The notes beneath the pieces are model-generated. The model saw only the letters and a program-made list of their open reading frames with translations. It searched no databases and had not been told where the DNA came from. Shown piece by piece: positions 33,780 through 42,387 of a stretch of DNA of 64,000 nt (the first letter of the stretch is position 1; each line of letters begins with the position of its first letter). A program made the position numbers and the translations under genes. Source of the stretch: Candidatus Nitrososphaera evergladensis SR1 (GTDB lineage: Archaea > Thermoproteota > Nitrososphaeria > Nitrososphaerales > Nitrososphaeraceae); the NCBI RefSeq assembly GCF_000730285.1, contig NZ_CP007174.1, positions 2,790,001 to 2,854,000 on the forward strand, written 5' to 3'.

Positions 33780-33965
33780 GTCGGATATTATGTAACGAGC
33801 ATTCGAGCGTAACTGGTCGGATTTTCTTTCCCATATTGTTTTGACTACTAATTTTGAGCTTCAAACATGCAAGATAATAAACAATCTAACACTTTGAGGA
33901 CGGGGAGGGGAGGCAGATATACTTGTTCTTAGCCGTTCCTAGTTCGGTCTGAATGGGAGACTATC

Positions 33966-34418
33966 CTATGAAATTTTTAGCCTTTCCTTCAGATACTCGC
34001 CAACCAGAATACTCGCGGGATATAGAACCTCTTCTTCGTTCTTGGCATGCAACATCAACTTTTCTGCAAACGCAGCATATTCTGCCTTACCCTCCTTATT
34101 TGCAACATCCAACAGATTTTTCAGAGAAGCGACAATCGCTTTATGTTCTTCAAGCATATGCAGAAGGTCTGCCTTCAATTTGTCGGTCATCGGTATTACA
34201 TCTTTCATATCTGACGTAACTCTCCCTTCAGCCAGTGCGGACAACAGCCCTAGTGGCGGCATGGCATACTCTTCCTCCTTCATAAAATGAAGATGGAGGG
34301 CTTCTGCTACTGCCTTTGCGGCTTCTCCCACTTTGCCGCCAGCTCCGATGGCTTTCTTCAGTTCTGCATGAAGCTCTTCGTGCTCGTGTTTCAGCGATTC
34401 TGGAATCTCAAACTGCAT
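33966..34418 (-). CDS. hemerythrin-like (HHE) protein
   Basis: The 150-residue four-helix protein has the diiron ligands of hemerythrin-type cation-binding domains: HEELHAEL near 13, LHFMKEEEYAMPP near 50, an EEHKAIV block near 97, and HAKNEEEVLYP near 132. Such proteins bind oxygen or nitric oxide, or store iron. Nitrososphaera-type archaea have many copies. It is in the cytosol, with the zinc-ferredoxin gene 20 bases upstream on the same strand. Confidence 0.85.
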   Translation of the reverse strand: MQFEIPESLKHEHEELHAELKKAIGAGGKVGEAAKAVAEALHLHFMKEEEYAMPPLGLLSALAEGRVTSDMKDVIPMTDKLKADLLHMLEEHKAIVASLKNLLDVANKEGKAEYAAFAEKLMLHAKNEEEVLYPASILVGEYLKERLKIS

Positions 34419-34438
34419 ATACAGATGTCACACATCGC

Positions 34439-34978
34439 CTAATGCGCGTGTGGAGGCGGCGCGCTCCCCTTTGCTAACGCTTCATTGAACGTCCCAGCTG
34501 CCTTTTCATGGAACTCTAGGTTCGACTGATCTACTTTGATTGCCTGTGTGGGGCACACCGACACACAGGCCATGCACCATATGCAGTCGTGCTCCCTTAT
34601 TGGGTCTGACTTGTCTGTATAGTCCTTGCGGCCGTCCCTTGAATGGTCTTCTCCTGAACCCGCGCTAGTTGCATTCTGCATTTCTATTCCCGGCACATCC
34701 TGTTCGCTTCTATACCACTGATAGACTTGAACTGGACATGCTTCAATGCAAGCACCGTCGGCTATGCAAGAGTCCCAGTCAAGGGCAACCATCGTGCCGT
34801 GCACGCCGAGTGGAACGAGCTGCTCGCCCCTAGCCTCGTAGGCTTTTCTTACCTCTTCATTTTCTGCCGCTTCTGCTTCTCTCCCCGGCCCCCATACGAA
34901 ATGGAAATGCGCACCGTCTGCATGCTGGTGTTTGCCTATAACCTGATGGTTCTTTGGAAAGTCCGCGTCAATTGGCAT
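34439..34978 (-). CDS. zinc-containing 7Fe ferredoxin
   Basis: I set the start at 34978 because the paralog at 61848-62387 starts with the same MPID sequence and length; a longer frame upstream is non-coding. The 179-residue protein has an N-terminal His cluster (GKHQHADGAHFHFVWGP) for zinc, and two cluster motifs, CIADGACIEACP and CIWCMACVSVCP. The first has one Cys replaced by Asp or Gly, as in 3Fe-4S sites; the second is a full 4Fe-4S motif. It carries electrons in the cytosol. Confidence 0.9.
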   Translation of the reverse strand: MPIDADFPKNHQVIGKHQHADGAHFHFVWGPGREAEAAENEEVRKAYEARGEQLVPLGVHGTMVALDWDSCIADGACIEACPVQVYQWYRSEQDVPGIEMQNATSAGSGEDHSRDGRKDYTDKSDPIREHDCIWCMACVSVCPTQAIKVDQSNLEFHEKAAGTFNEALAKGSAPPPHAH

Positions 34979-35255
34979 AGAGGTTATAAGCTTAAAATCG
35001 CTAATAAGAGATGCGTTTGCGCTTAATTGCAAGGTACTCCTAATTCTTTTATCTCGTTCCAATGCATAATTAGAGAGCGGCTTTTGCAATGACTTCTTTG
35101 AGCGGACAATGCAAGCATAAAGGAGAAACTGTTCGCGACAAAGTGACACTAAAGGTCTTTCAGGCAAACCGCATTGCAGGTGAAAGAAGTTCTGAAACGA
35201 TGTCAACAAATAAACAAGATGAGGAGTACACAAAAGAAGAGGGTGAGAGAGTGAC

Positions 35256-35684
35256 TTGAGTTACAGAATCAACTTTGATGAGCCAATACCCGACCTGATA
35301 GAGAGGTTGAAAAGGGAACACCGCCAACTTGAGTCCAAGCTTGCTGCAGTAGAGTCTGCTGACACCGTTAACGAGCAGTCGATAAGAATATTGGAGGAGT
35401 TGAGCGAGCCCATTATACGCCATGCTGTAGAGGAAGAAGCGAGGGTTCTGCGCGTCATTATGCACGAAGCAAAAGAACAGTCGCGAGAATCTATCAAAAT
35501 CGCACAAGAGCACAACTGGATTGCAGATTTCATCAAGAAAACAATCCCAAAGCTGTCATCGATGCCCCAACAGCAAGCAAAGCAGGAGGTAACGCAATTT
35601 ATCTTGGATCTAAGGCAGCACTTCTCGGAGGAAGAGGAAATAATGTTTCCACTTGCCCTAAAGGCGAGCTCGGTGAAGAAATAA
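35256..35684 (+). CDS. hemerythrin-like (HHE) protein
   Basis: The 142-residue protein, from a TTG start, has the helical iron-site pattern REHRQLESKL near 19, IIRHAVEEEARVLRV near 52, EHNWIADFIKK near 83, and HFSEEEEIMFPL near 122. It is a second hemerythrin-like gene close to the one at 33966, but the two are quite diverged. Probably an iron/oxygen or nitric oxide sensor or store. Confidence 0.8.
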   Translation: MSYRINFDEPIPDLIERLKREHRQLESKLAAVESADTVNEQSIRILEELSEPIIRHAVEEEARVLRVIMHEAKEQSRESIKIAQEHNWIADFIKKTIPKLSSMPQQQAKQEVTQFILDLRQHFSEEEEIMFPLALKASSVKK

Positions 35685-35768
35685 TAATAATGAGTATTAT
35701 TGTTGTTATGTAATTGAACTTGAGGGTCTCTTTGAATCCTGATCCCGGTACTTATATGGGAATTTGGG

Positions 35769-36167
35769 ATGTTATTATCAGAGGTATCAATCACGACCCT
35801 TGAAATACAAAGAATCTATGATATGAAGAAGCACGCCGCCAGAGAAGAAGAGGAAAGAAGTTTCAAGATATTTGTAGATAGGCTTTGGGCCAGAGGCATA
35901 AGAAAGGAGGACATCACCGTAGACTTGTGGTTAAAGGACATAGCACCAAGCGATAGCCTCCGGAAGTGGTTTGGGCATGACCCCCGCAAGTGGAATGAAT
36001 TCAAGAAGCGATATTTCAAAGAGCTAGATGGCAAGAAAGAGCCAGTTGAGTTGATTCTGCAAAGGTTGCGTTCTGGCACTCCTGTATTATTGCTTTATGG
36101 CGCCAAGGATGAGAAATTCAACAACGCAGTGGCGCTCAAGGAATATCTGCTTAGGCAGGCAGAGTAG
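35769..36167 (+). CDS. DUF488 (YeaO-type) protein
   Basis: The 132-residue protein has FVDRLWARGIRKED near 38, WLKDIAPSDSLRKWFGHD near 54 and PVLLLYGAKD near 104, the YeaO/DUF488 pattern. The family is uncharacterised in detail. The start at 35769 includes the first strand (LEIQRIYD). A second DUF488 relative of another subgroup is at 61212-61748. Confidence 0.85.
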   Translation: MLLSEVSITTLEIQRIYDMKKHAAREEEERSFKIFVDRLWARGIRKEDITVDLWLKDIAPSDSLRKWFGHDPRKWNEFKKRYFKELDGKKEPVELILQRLRSGTPVLLLYGAKDEKFNNAVALKEYLLRQAE

Positions 36168-36222
36168 ATGCAATACTACTCTGCTTGTGTGTATAACAAC
36201 ACAGGTTGTGTGTCATCGTTGA

Positions 36223-36627
36223 TTATGTAGTGCGAAACAGTCTGCACATACCATTTCTACTCATTTCTTTTATCCATTCTATTTGATCCTTGTTGGTTAT
36301 CTTGCTGCCATCTATCACTGTCTTTTTGGCATTCGATAGTTTGTTTCCTGCGATAATTTCTTCCCGTATTACTGAAGAGCCATCGCGTGAAAGATATGCT
36401 ATGATGCTAAAAAAGTTCTTTCTGTTGCCGTAAATGTTGACGAGATCATAACTAGTTACGATTTGTTCACCATTGGCACCTTGGTTGGTGGATACCTCCT
36501 TGAATATCAGCCTAGACTTGGCCGGAGTCTCTGACTGTTCTATCTCTTTGAGCAACGATTCGTTCTTTTTCCAAAATGGCAAGAGGTTAAAGTTGTCTAA
36601 TTGTTGAGAAGAAATGCCTGATTCCAT
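36223..36627 (-). CDS. unknown protein
   Basis: The 134-residue protein has a helical N-terminal part (FWKKNESLLKEIEQSE) and a beta-rich centre (VTSYDLVNIYGNRKNFFSII). No signal, cysteine cluster or known motif. It is probably cytosolic. Confidence 0.5.
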   Translation of the reverse strand: MESGISSQQLDNFNLLPFWKKNESLLKEIEQSETPAKSRLIFKEVSTNQGANGEQIVTSYDLVNIYGNRKNFFSIIAYLSRDGSSVIREEIIAGNKLSNAKKTVIDGSKITNKDQIEWIKEMSRNGMCRLFRTT

Positions 36628-36763
36628 ACAATTGCTCCTACTGTGAATTTGTGAATAGAACTTTAAACAGTTTCATACTTAGAATCTTCAGCATTACCTA
36701 GGGCGGATGCAGCAGTCTACAAGTGCGGGCGGTTTGGATAGTCTCTGGCATTTTTTACAGAAC

Positions 36764-37000
36764 TCATTTTAGTACTTCTTCAAACTTTGAAATCAAGTTC
36801 TTGACCACGTCATATTCTATTCTCTGTTCTGACAGGCTCTCTATCGGACAAGCATCTGATGAAAATCTCAGGATTGCAATTATTGTCTTGATTTCCTCAT
36901 CTGCAAGTTCAACAAGGTGGGAAATATGATCTACTCCTAACAACTTCACAATATCCTTTCCTCCATAAATAAAGGCAATAGCAATTATATTTTGGTTCAA
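36764..37000 (-). CDS. small unknown protein
   Basis: The 78-residue protein reads as a small helical domain (HISHLVELADEEIKTIIAIL) with one Cys. The composition is coding-like. No family recognised. Confidence 0.45.
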   Translation of the reverse strand: MNQNIIAIAFIYGGKDIVKLLGVDHISHLVELADEEIKTIIAILRFSSDACPIESLSEQRIEYDVVKNLISKFEEVLK

Positions 37001-37459
37001 TGTGCATCCATGTTCACAACTGCATGCACAGGTGTGTCGGGGTGAGGGACATATTGGCCACCCCGCCCTCTGAGCGATAGGAGAGAGGGCAGGGTAGACC
37101 TAATCTCGTCGGTGCGTGGGGGTACATGCTGCGTAACTTGCTCAAGCGCAAAATGCGGTTATGCGCCTGACAGAGGTCAGTTAGATTGCGGCGTTATTAT
37201 AAATTTCGATAGTTAACGCACCTATTTTTGCATGAAGTTAGCCCCGGTAGATAATTATTTGTAATTCTTCGGTACATAATTTTCCCTTGCGATGGCCAGG
37301 GCTATGCGAGGTAGTAGTATTATTCTTTTACTGCAATCTTCTCTTTTTTGTGGTTGGCATCGGGCATCATCCATATGGACAGTTATTGAGCCAATCTAAC
37401 TAATACACGAGCAGAGGCTTGCTTGGCAAATACTGACAAGAAAAGAGACTCTACCTGTT
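37001..37459 (-). ncRNA. candidate structured RNA in a gene-free stretch
   Basis: CCCCGCCCTCT (37061-37071) pairs with AGAGGGCAGGG (37084-37094) over eleven positions, with one G-U pair in the minus-strand transcript. CGGGGTG (37038-37044) pairs with CACCCCG (37059-37065), so the two stems share bases and exclude each other. A minus-strand TATA-like TTTATAAT lies at 37197-37204. There is no matching ORF. The direction and the existence of a transcript are unproven. Confidence 0.3.
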
Positions 37460-37954
37460 GTGGCACATGCATGGAAGAAAAGAGGCGTCGGGCGTACGGT
37501 AGCCAGCTTTTTTTACCACCCGAGCAAGTCAGACCGCATTAAATATACCCCGTGTACAGACGTCCGCCTAGGTGGCATCTTTGAGCACAAGGATGTCTAT
37601 CTCGTGGATATGCACGGGGATGGCAACATACACGGACACATCGACCTAATCAAAGCATACAGGATAAAGCATGTTGTGATGGCCGATTCTCAATATCGGA
37701 AGAACGAGTATAAAATGACGAAGGATGTCATGACACTACCGGGCAAGCTAGAAAATGAACTTGCCAGATTCGGTTGGTTCAGGGCGGTTAAGCCTTCTGC
37801 TTCTCCGGAGAAGGTCTATGAATTTGTTATGAAGAAGATGAAGGAAAAGGCGACAGGGGAGAAGATCAGGACATCAAATCTTGGAAAAGTATTCGAAGTC
37901 GTATTAGAAAAAGTGGGAGAAGAGCCGGAAAGAGTGTGGAATCAATTCTTGTAG
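37460..37954 (+). CDS. unknown protein
   Basis: The 164-residue protein uses a GTG start. It reads as an alpha/beta fold (KDVYLVDMHGDGNIHGHIDL near 46; KHVVMADSQYRKNEYKMT) with a helical, Lys/Glu-rich C-terminus. No signal. No family recognised. Confidence 0.55.
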   Translation: MAHAWKKRGVGRTVASFFYHPSKSDRIKYTPCTDVRLGGIFEHKDVYLVDMHGDGNIHGHIDLIKAYRIKHVVMADSQYRKNEYKMTKDVMTLPGKLENELARFGWFRAVKPSASPEKVYEFVMKKMKEKATGEKIRTSNLGKVFEVVLEKVGEEPERVWNQFL

Positions 37955-38152
37955 CTTCGAATCCTTTCTAGCAGGTGAGGGAATCTCGTAACCCAAACTC
38001 CTGTGATGATGGCTTTCGTAAGAAACATTGCCGTTTTATTGCCAGTTTATGATATCCCTGTAATCATCCTCTAGATTATTGTTATATAATGGCGCGAGTC
38101 TTGCCACTGCCAGTGGGGGAGGGGTGCTTGGAGTATAGTAGATTCTGACATT

Positions 38153-38476
38153 TTGGCAGAGGAAATACTACACAGACTGGAGGAGATATTTAGTCGGCAA
38201 ATTTTCAATGCAATCTGTGAAAAAATAACCGAGGACTTTTTTGGAAACGAAATGGATTTGCGCACGGCAATAGTAGCAAGACCCGACCTCTTTGAGCGCG
38301 CTTTCCATTCCATATTTGGAAACACGGGATTCAGGATTCTTGAGCCCGTTTATGATGAATTGCATAAAGAGTTTGGACTTGATAAGGACCTAACCTATTT
38401 GGGTAGAGGGGACTTTGCCAAGTTCATGGGAATGAAAAGTGTCAATTCAAACACTCCACGTCTGGCAAGCGTTTAG
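38153..38476 (+). CDS. small unknown helical protein
   Basis: The 107-residue protein starts at a TTG and is fully helical (EEILHRLEEIFSRQIFNAIC; RPDLFERAFHSIFGNTG). It ends in a four-base overlap with the convergent zinc-finger gene. The pattern DLRTAIVARPDLFERA recalls lineage-specific thaumarchaeal proteins, without a known function. Confidence 0.6.
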   Translation: MAEEILHRLEEIFSRQIFNAICEKITEDFFGNEMDLRTAIVARPDLFERAFHSIFGNTGFRILEPVYDELHKEFGLDKDLTYLGRGDFAKFMGMKSVNSNTPRLASV

Positions 38477-38676
38477 CTTTTGCCTTTCAACTTGTCTTTA
38501 TGCCATTCCCTCTCGTGGGCCAGACATTCGCTCTCATAGAAAAAAGTCAGATTGCAGAAGTCGCATTTTATCAATGGCCTCTTGGCAGACTTCCCACTTT
38601 TGCCATTATTGTCACCCTGAGGAAAGATCGAAGAAAGTCTCCGGTTTCTCTGTGCATTGATTCTAGCGGTCTCCAT
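38473..38676 (-). CDS. small C2H2 zinc-finger protein
   Basis: In the 67-residue protein, CDFCNLTFFYESECLAHERE and WH form a C2H2 finger (CxxC, twelve residues, HxxxxH). The tail is Lys-rich. It resembles the finger in the ORF at 516-740. The start at 38676 overlaps the end of another open frame, so it may be extended. Confidence 0.65.
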   Translation of the reverse strand: METARINAQRNRRLSSIFPQGDNNGKSGKSAKRPLIKCDFCNLTFFYESECLAHEREWHKDKLKGKS

Positions 38677-38933
38677 TCATATGGTGCGGCGGAATGTCTG
38701 AATCCCTCCTTCCAGGCTGATATCCATTTTTCAAGCATGAAGGGAAATTCGATATGCTGTCCGTCAGGCTCGAGAATCTCATCTGCCAATTTTACGTAAT
38801 CTGCGGATTCGTTGGTGGATGCCCGAAATCCAATCTTGTCGGCAGCCAGCCTGATTGCAAACTCGGTCTCTTTTGCGTTAGACCAGAGCTGGATCTTTAT
38901 TATATAATATTGCTCTATTCTGCCATAATACGG
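38571..38933 (-). pseudogene. open frame without a canonical start, probably degraded
   Basis: A minus frame is open for 120 codons and reads like protein in the first 85 (KIQLWSNAKETEFAIRLAAD, then ADEILEPDGQHIEFPFMLEK). No ATG or GTG opens it. The only start is a TTG at 38789. After about 38690 it becomes a shadow of the zinc-finger gene. A frameshift joining it to that gene is possible. Confidence 0.35.
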
Positions 38934-39557
38934 CTATCCCCCCTATTCAAGGATTTCTGAAATTTCTTCATGTTTTGGTCTAAACGGGTCACCGGCATTT
39001 CTATAGTGCTGGTGGAAATACAACTGATTGCTAAGCTTGGTAGAAACGCAGATCATCGTCAAAATCAGCCGACTCCCCACCAGAGCTATTATTCTCGTGT
39101 TCTGCGCACCGAGCGGGATCCGTTCTTGCGCTGACTACTGTCCTCGTCTTTCTGACTCTGTGCGACTTGTTCTTTAGGTCTCTCTCTGCGTGTGTCTATG
39201 TCGAACTGACGCTGACTAGTCTACAGTGAGACAGTCTCTAGACCTGTCGTCTAATTGCGCCTGCGAGGCGTGGTTGGTCCTATTTTTTGCTGCCGCGATC
39301 CAGGATATGCTAGCGAGGATATGTTAGCATATTTTTCGCCCACTTGGCGGTGTTGCAAAGCATGTCCGTCCTAACGCAGGTGTGCACACAATCTTCCCAT
39401 GCCTACTTCAGGCCGTGGGAGAGGAGGAGACTAGTTGTCTACTCCAAGGTTGAATACAAGGGAGCCTGACGCATGCATGCGTGGACTTTTCTTCTAAAGA
39501 TATTCGGAAGATACTATGGGCAGACAGACTCGCTCAGGAGACGACTCGTGTTTTATT
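38934..39557. other. gene-free stretch
   Basis: No convincing ORF, tRNA or hairpin was seen. The part 39110-39250 is rich in CTGACT/GTCT-like short repeats on both strands and may be degraded coding DNA. Confidence 0.3.
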
Positions 39558-39956
39558 TTATTGTAATCCAACTACTTCAGTTCCTCTTTTTTCTTGAGAA
39601 ACCTCTACTTTTTCTTTGCCTTTTTCCGCCGCCGCTGCCTTCTTTTTTTCTGGTTGTTGATTTTTTTCGGTGCCGGCTTCTTCTGCCGCTGCTCTTTCCT
39701 CTCCCGCAGTCCGGATATCATTTGTGGTAGTAGCAATTATGCCACTGATGACATCTTGGCAGTATTTCTTGATGTCATCGCGAGAACTTACTGCCATGAC
39801 TTCATTCAGGACGTTCACTGCAGGTGGGGTTCCGACCTTTCCAAGTTCCTGGATTGCTTTCTTTTGGGTTTCAGTGTCTTTGCCCCACTTTGCATCCTGC
39901 CTCAGTTCCCAAAGCCTCTGTTCTTCTGGTGATGATGATGAAGGAGATGACGACAT
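39558..39956 (-). CDS. HEAT-repeat-like small protein
   Basis: I prefer the ATG at 39956 (MSSSP) over that at 39980. The 132-residue protein has one HEAT-like helical pair (KKAIQELGKVGTPPAVNVLN) followed by a charged Ala/Glu/Lys-rich tail that could be a coiled coil or disordered. Likely a protein-protein adaptor. Confidence 0.55.
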   Translation of the reverse strand: MSSSPSSSSPEEQRLWELRQDAKWGKDTETQKKAIQELGKVGTPPAVNVLNEVMAVSSRDDIKKYCQDVISGIIATTTNDIRTAGEERAAAEEAGTEKNQQPEKKKAAAAEKGKEKVEVSQEKRGTEVVGLQ

Positions 39957-39980
39957 GTGATTAACTAAATGTCGTTTCAT

Positions 39981-40325
39981 TCTAAAAGAGCTTCGGAGGT
40001 TTTTTCTCCCTCTAGAAGCGCTATTATCATCACGACTCGCGACCTAACTTGTACTATCTGACACGAGCTCATCATCCAAAACATAGCATATGAACACGCT
40101 TCGTAGTTACGACACTAGCAGCCATCAAAATCAGCATTTGATAATTCTAAATTGTTTTATGTTGTTTTGTAACACCATGGTAAATGGCTTCTGCCGCTTA
40201 CACCTAGGTACGATGGTTAGTCACAAAGTTGTATACGTGATCTACGCTGTTTGTGCTCTGCGCTTACATTAGTTTCGCTCCAGGTTATGGAGGTTAGAGC
40301 TCGTTTCATATGCCGCTTACCGCAG
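39981..40325. other. gene-free stretch
   Basis: A 60-codon frame at 40090-40272 lacks coding features. The region serves at least as the upstream region of the nucleotidyltransferase gene; nothing else was seen. Confidence 0.3.
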
Positions 40326-40383
40326 TTTCGGTATCATTATACCACAACTTTATATAAATAACTGTGGTCATATGATACCGAAA
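40326..40383 (+). promoter_or_regulatory. inverted repeat flanking the TATA box, probable operator
   Basis: The left arm 40326-40346 and right arm 40363-40383 are reverse complements at 18 of 21 positions (core CGGTATCAT and ATGATACCG). The TATA box TTTATATAAATA (40349-40360) lies between. The right arm covers the ATG at 40372. A TATA box here predicts a transcript start near 40380, so the TTG at 40384 may be the true start. Confidence 0.65.
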
Positions 40384-42117
40384 TTGAATCCTTCTTCAAT
40401 AGCATTGCTCCGGGCACTCAAAGAGGGGCTGTCAAACCTTAAAGAAATAAGGAAGGCTGTTGGAGTGCAGGAATGGCAGTTCAACGAAACGGTTAAGGCT
40501 CTAATAAGCCAAGATTACATTGAAAAGAAAGGTTCGGTTCTTGCTTTCAAGCAAAATCCCAAGACGATATTATTCCGAGACGTATCAAGTCAATATAACA
40601 TCGAAAAACTCTTGCGTTATTCCAACGAGCAGGTTCTAGTTCATCTTGTAGACGGACCCGTTTCTGCCAAGGATATTCAACGCTCCACAAAATTGGGAAT
40701 AGCGACAATTCATAGGTCAATATCCGACCTTAAATCAATAGGAGCTATCCATAAACAAGAAGAAGGAGGAGATAAAATAAGCATAAAGAGAGACAACGAA
40801 GACAAACTCTATCTCTTTGCCCGGCTCCTAAAGACAGAAAATGAAAGGAAGAAAATTGAACCTTATGCTGAAGTAATCTATCGAAACCATTCTGTCACGA
40901 TAAAGAAAGTCCCCACAGGAAAAATTGCCGATGGCGAGTTAACTGGTTTCTCCTTATTTTCTGAATATGGGATAGAGTATCACACTGCACATGATTACTA
41001 TGTCAAGCAGACATCTCCGCTTACTCTCCAAGACGTGTTACTCCATTCAATCATTACAGCCGCCAAAAATAGCGATAGAAACGCTATGAGCGTGGCGATG
41101 TTGTTTTATCTCAAGAATCGAAGCAGGTTCGACCCCCTGGCCATTAGAGCAGCTGCCAGAGGTTATGGGATGTCCAAAGTCTGGCTTGATGTTGAAAGTT
41201 TTATCAGAAATGGACCGTTAAGGAATCCAAGCCTGTTTCCTTCAAGAAAGGACTTTGAAGAGAAAGCACGTCTATATGATACCTCTTCGGATGAATATGA
41301 CCTTCCTAAAGCATATCCGCAATTATTCCAAGAAATAGGTGATAAGGCTCCTTTCAAAATCTCGGCCTATTTAATAGGTGGAGAAAATATGCGCATAAAG
41401 GGACTGAAGGATAAGACAAAGGATTGCGACATCGTAACCCTTGATACTAAAACCTTCACTGCAGTTGTAAAAGTGCTAAAGGAAATGGGTTACAGGTCCA
41501 TCAACGAATCAAACCTTTCAGAAGATGACAAGAGGCTCAACGCAGGCGATATTTTGATACACTCTGAAAGAAGCAGTAGGATGGATGTCTTTAATCGAAA
41601 TATTGGAAGGAATCAGTTGTATTTGTCGGAACGTATGGTAAAACGTGCAAAGATGGAATCCTTCAAAAAACTTGACCTTGGAATCTTGGATGATTCTGAC
41701 ATCTTTTTGTTAAAGAGTATAGCTGGTCGAACCGGCGACATCGATGACATGCTCAAGATTGTAAACGAGGGCCAACTTGATTGGAACATTGTATGGGATG
41801 AAATGGTTAAACAGGAAGACGAAACAAACGCAAATCTTTCAGGTTTGCTGCTAGAAGCAATTGAGGATTTAAAGGAAAGGAAGGGAATCGAGCCACCTTT
41901 TTATAAAAAGTTGATCAGACGAGTGCTTGACAGAAATATTTACTGGCAGGTTAGAAAGGGCAAAAACACCCTGAGAGAGATAGTTGACCTCCTTCAAGGA
42001 GCGGATATCTCTGAAAAGACTATTAGACATAGAATAGATTACTTGGAAAAGAAGGGTTACCTAAAAAAATTAAGAAAACGAAATAACGAAGTAATCCTGG
42101 AAATACGAAACGCTTGA
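40372..42117 (+). CDS. winged-helix plus nucleotidyltransferase fusion protein
   Basis: The 581-residue protein has N-terminal winged-helix domains (SSIALLRALKEGLSNLKEIR near 7; GPVSAKDIQRSTKLGIATIH near 100). Near residue 337 is the nucleotidyltransferase motif AYLIGGENMRIKGLKDKTKD followed by CDIVTLD, the GG...(D/E)xD signature of MNT/AbiEii-like enzymes. A third winged helix is at the C-terminus (REIVDLLQGADISEKTIRHR). So regulator and catalytic domain are on one chain, with a large operator at its own promoter. It may be a single-gene toxin-like or self-regulating system; that is inference. Confidence 0.65.
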   Translation: MIPKLNPSSIALLRALKEGLSNLKEIRKAVGVQEWQFNETVKALISQDYIEKKGSVLAFKQNPKTILFRDVSSQYNIEKLLRYSNEQVLVHLVDGPVSAKDIQRSTKLGIATIHRSISDLKSIGAIHKQEEGGDKISIKRDNEDKLYLFARLLKTENERKKIEPYAEVIYRNHSVTIKKVPTGKIADGELTGFSLFSEYGIEYHTAHDYYVKQTSPLTLQDVLLHSIITAAKNSDRNAMSVAMLFYLKNRSRFDPLAIRAAARGYGMSKVWLDVESFIRNGPLRNPSLFPSRKDFEEKARLYDTSSDEYDLPKAYPQLFQEIGDKAPFKISAYLIGGENMRIKGLKDKTKDCDIVTLDTKTFTAVVKVLKEMGYRSINESNLSEDDKRLNAGDILIHSERSSRMDVFNRNIGRNQLYLSERMVKRAKMESFKKLDLGILDDSDIFLLKSIAGRTGDIDDMLKIVNEGQLDWNIVWDEMVKQEDETNANLSGLLLEAIEDLKERKGIEPPFYKKLIRRVLDRNIYWQVRKGKNTLREIVDLLQGADISEKTIRHRIDYLEKKGYLKKLRKRNNEVILEIRNA

Positions 42118-42387
42118 TTTTTTTGAAAACCCTCAAGCCTTGACAACTTCTGTAAGGTGTTGTTAACTATTCGTCGGCTGAAAGATCGTCTCAATAAAAT
42201 GCTAGCCTATGGTAAGTTAACAGTATCGCGCTCTGTGACCTGGGCCCCGTGTACACGCGTTACTGGCAGGGCGTGGTCCATGTCGTGGAGAATTTCTCCT
42301 AGCCAGCCCGAGGGCTTGATCGTGCTCATTTATTGCAATATATTGCAAACCGCTTAAAGCATTTTGCGAAAAAATCTCAACATATCG
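42118..42387. other. gene-free stretch
   Basis: The short frame at 42157-42357 has poor composition and no motif. No RNA gene was seen. Confidence 0.3.

Noticed and set aside
39110-39250. Short CTGACT/GTCT-like repeats considered as CRISPR or satellite
   Set aside because: Units are irregular in length and spacing, and there are no unique spacers.
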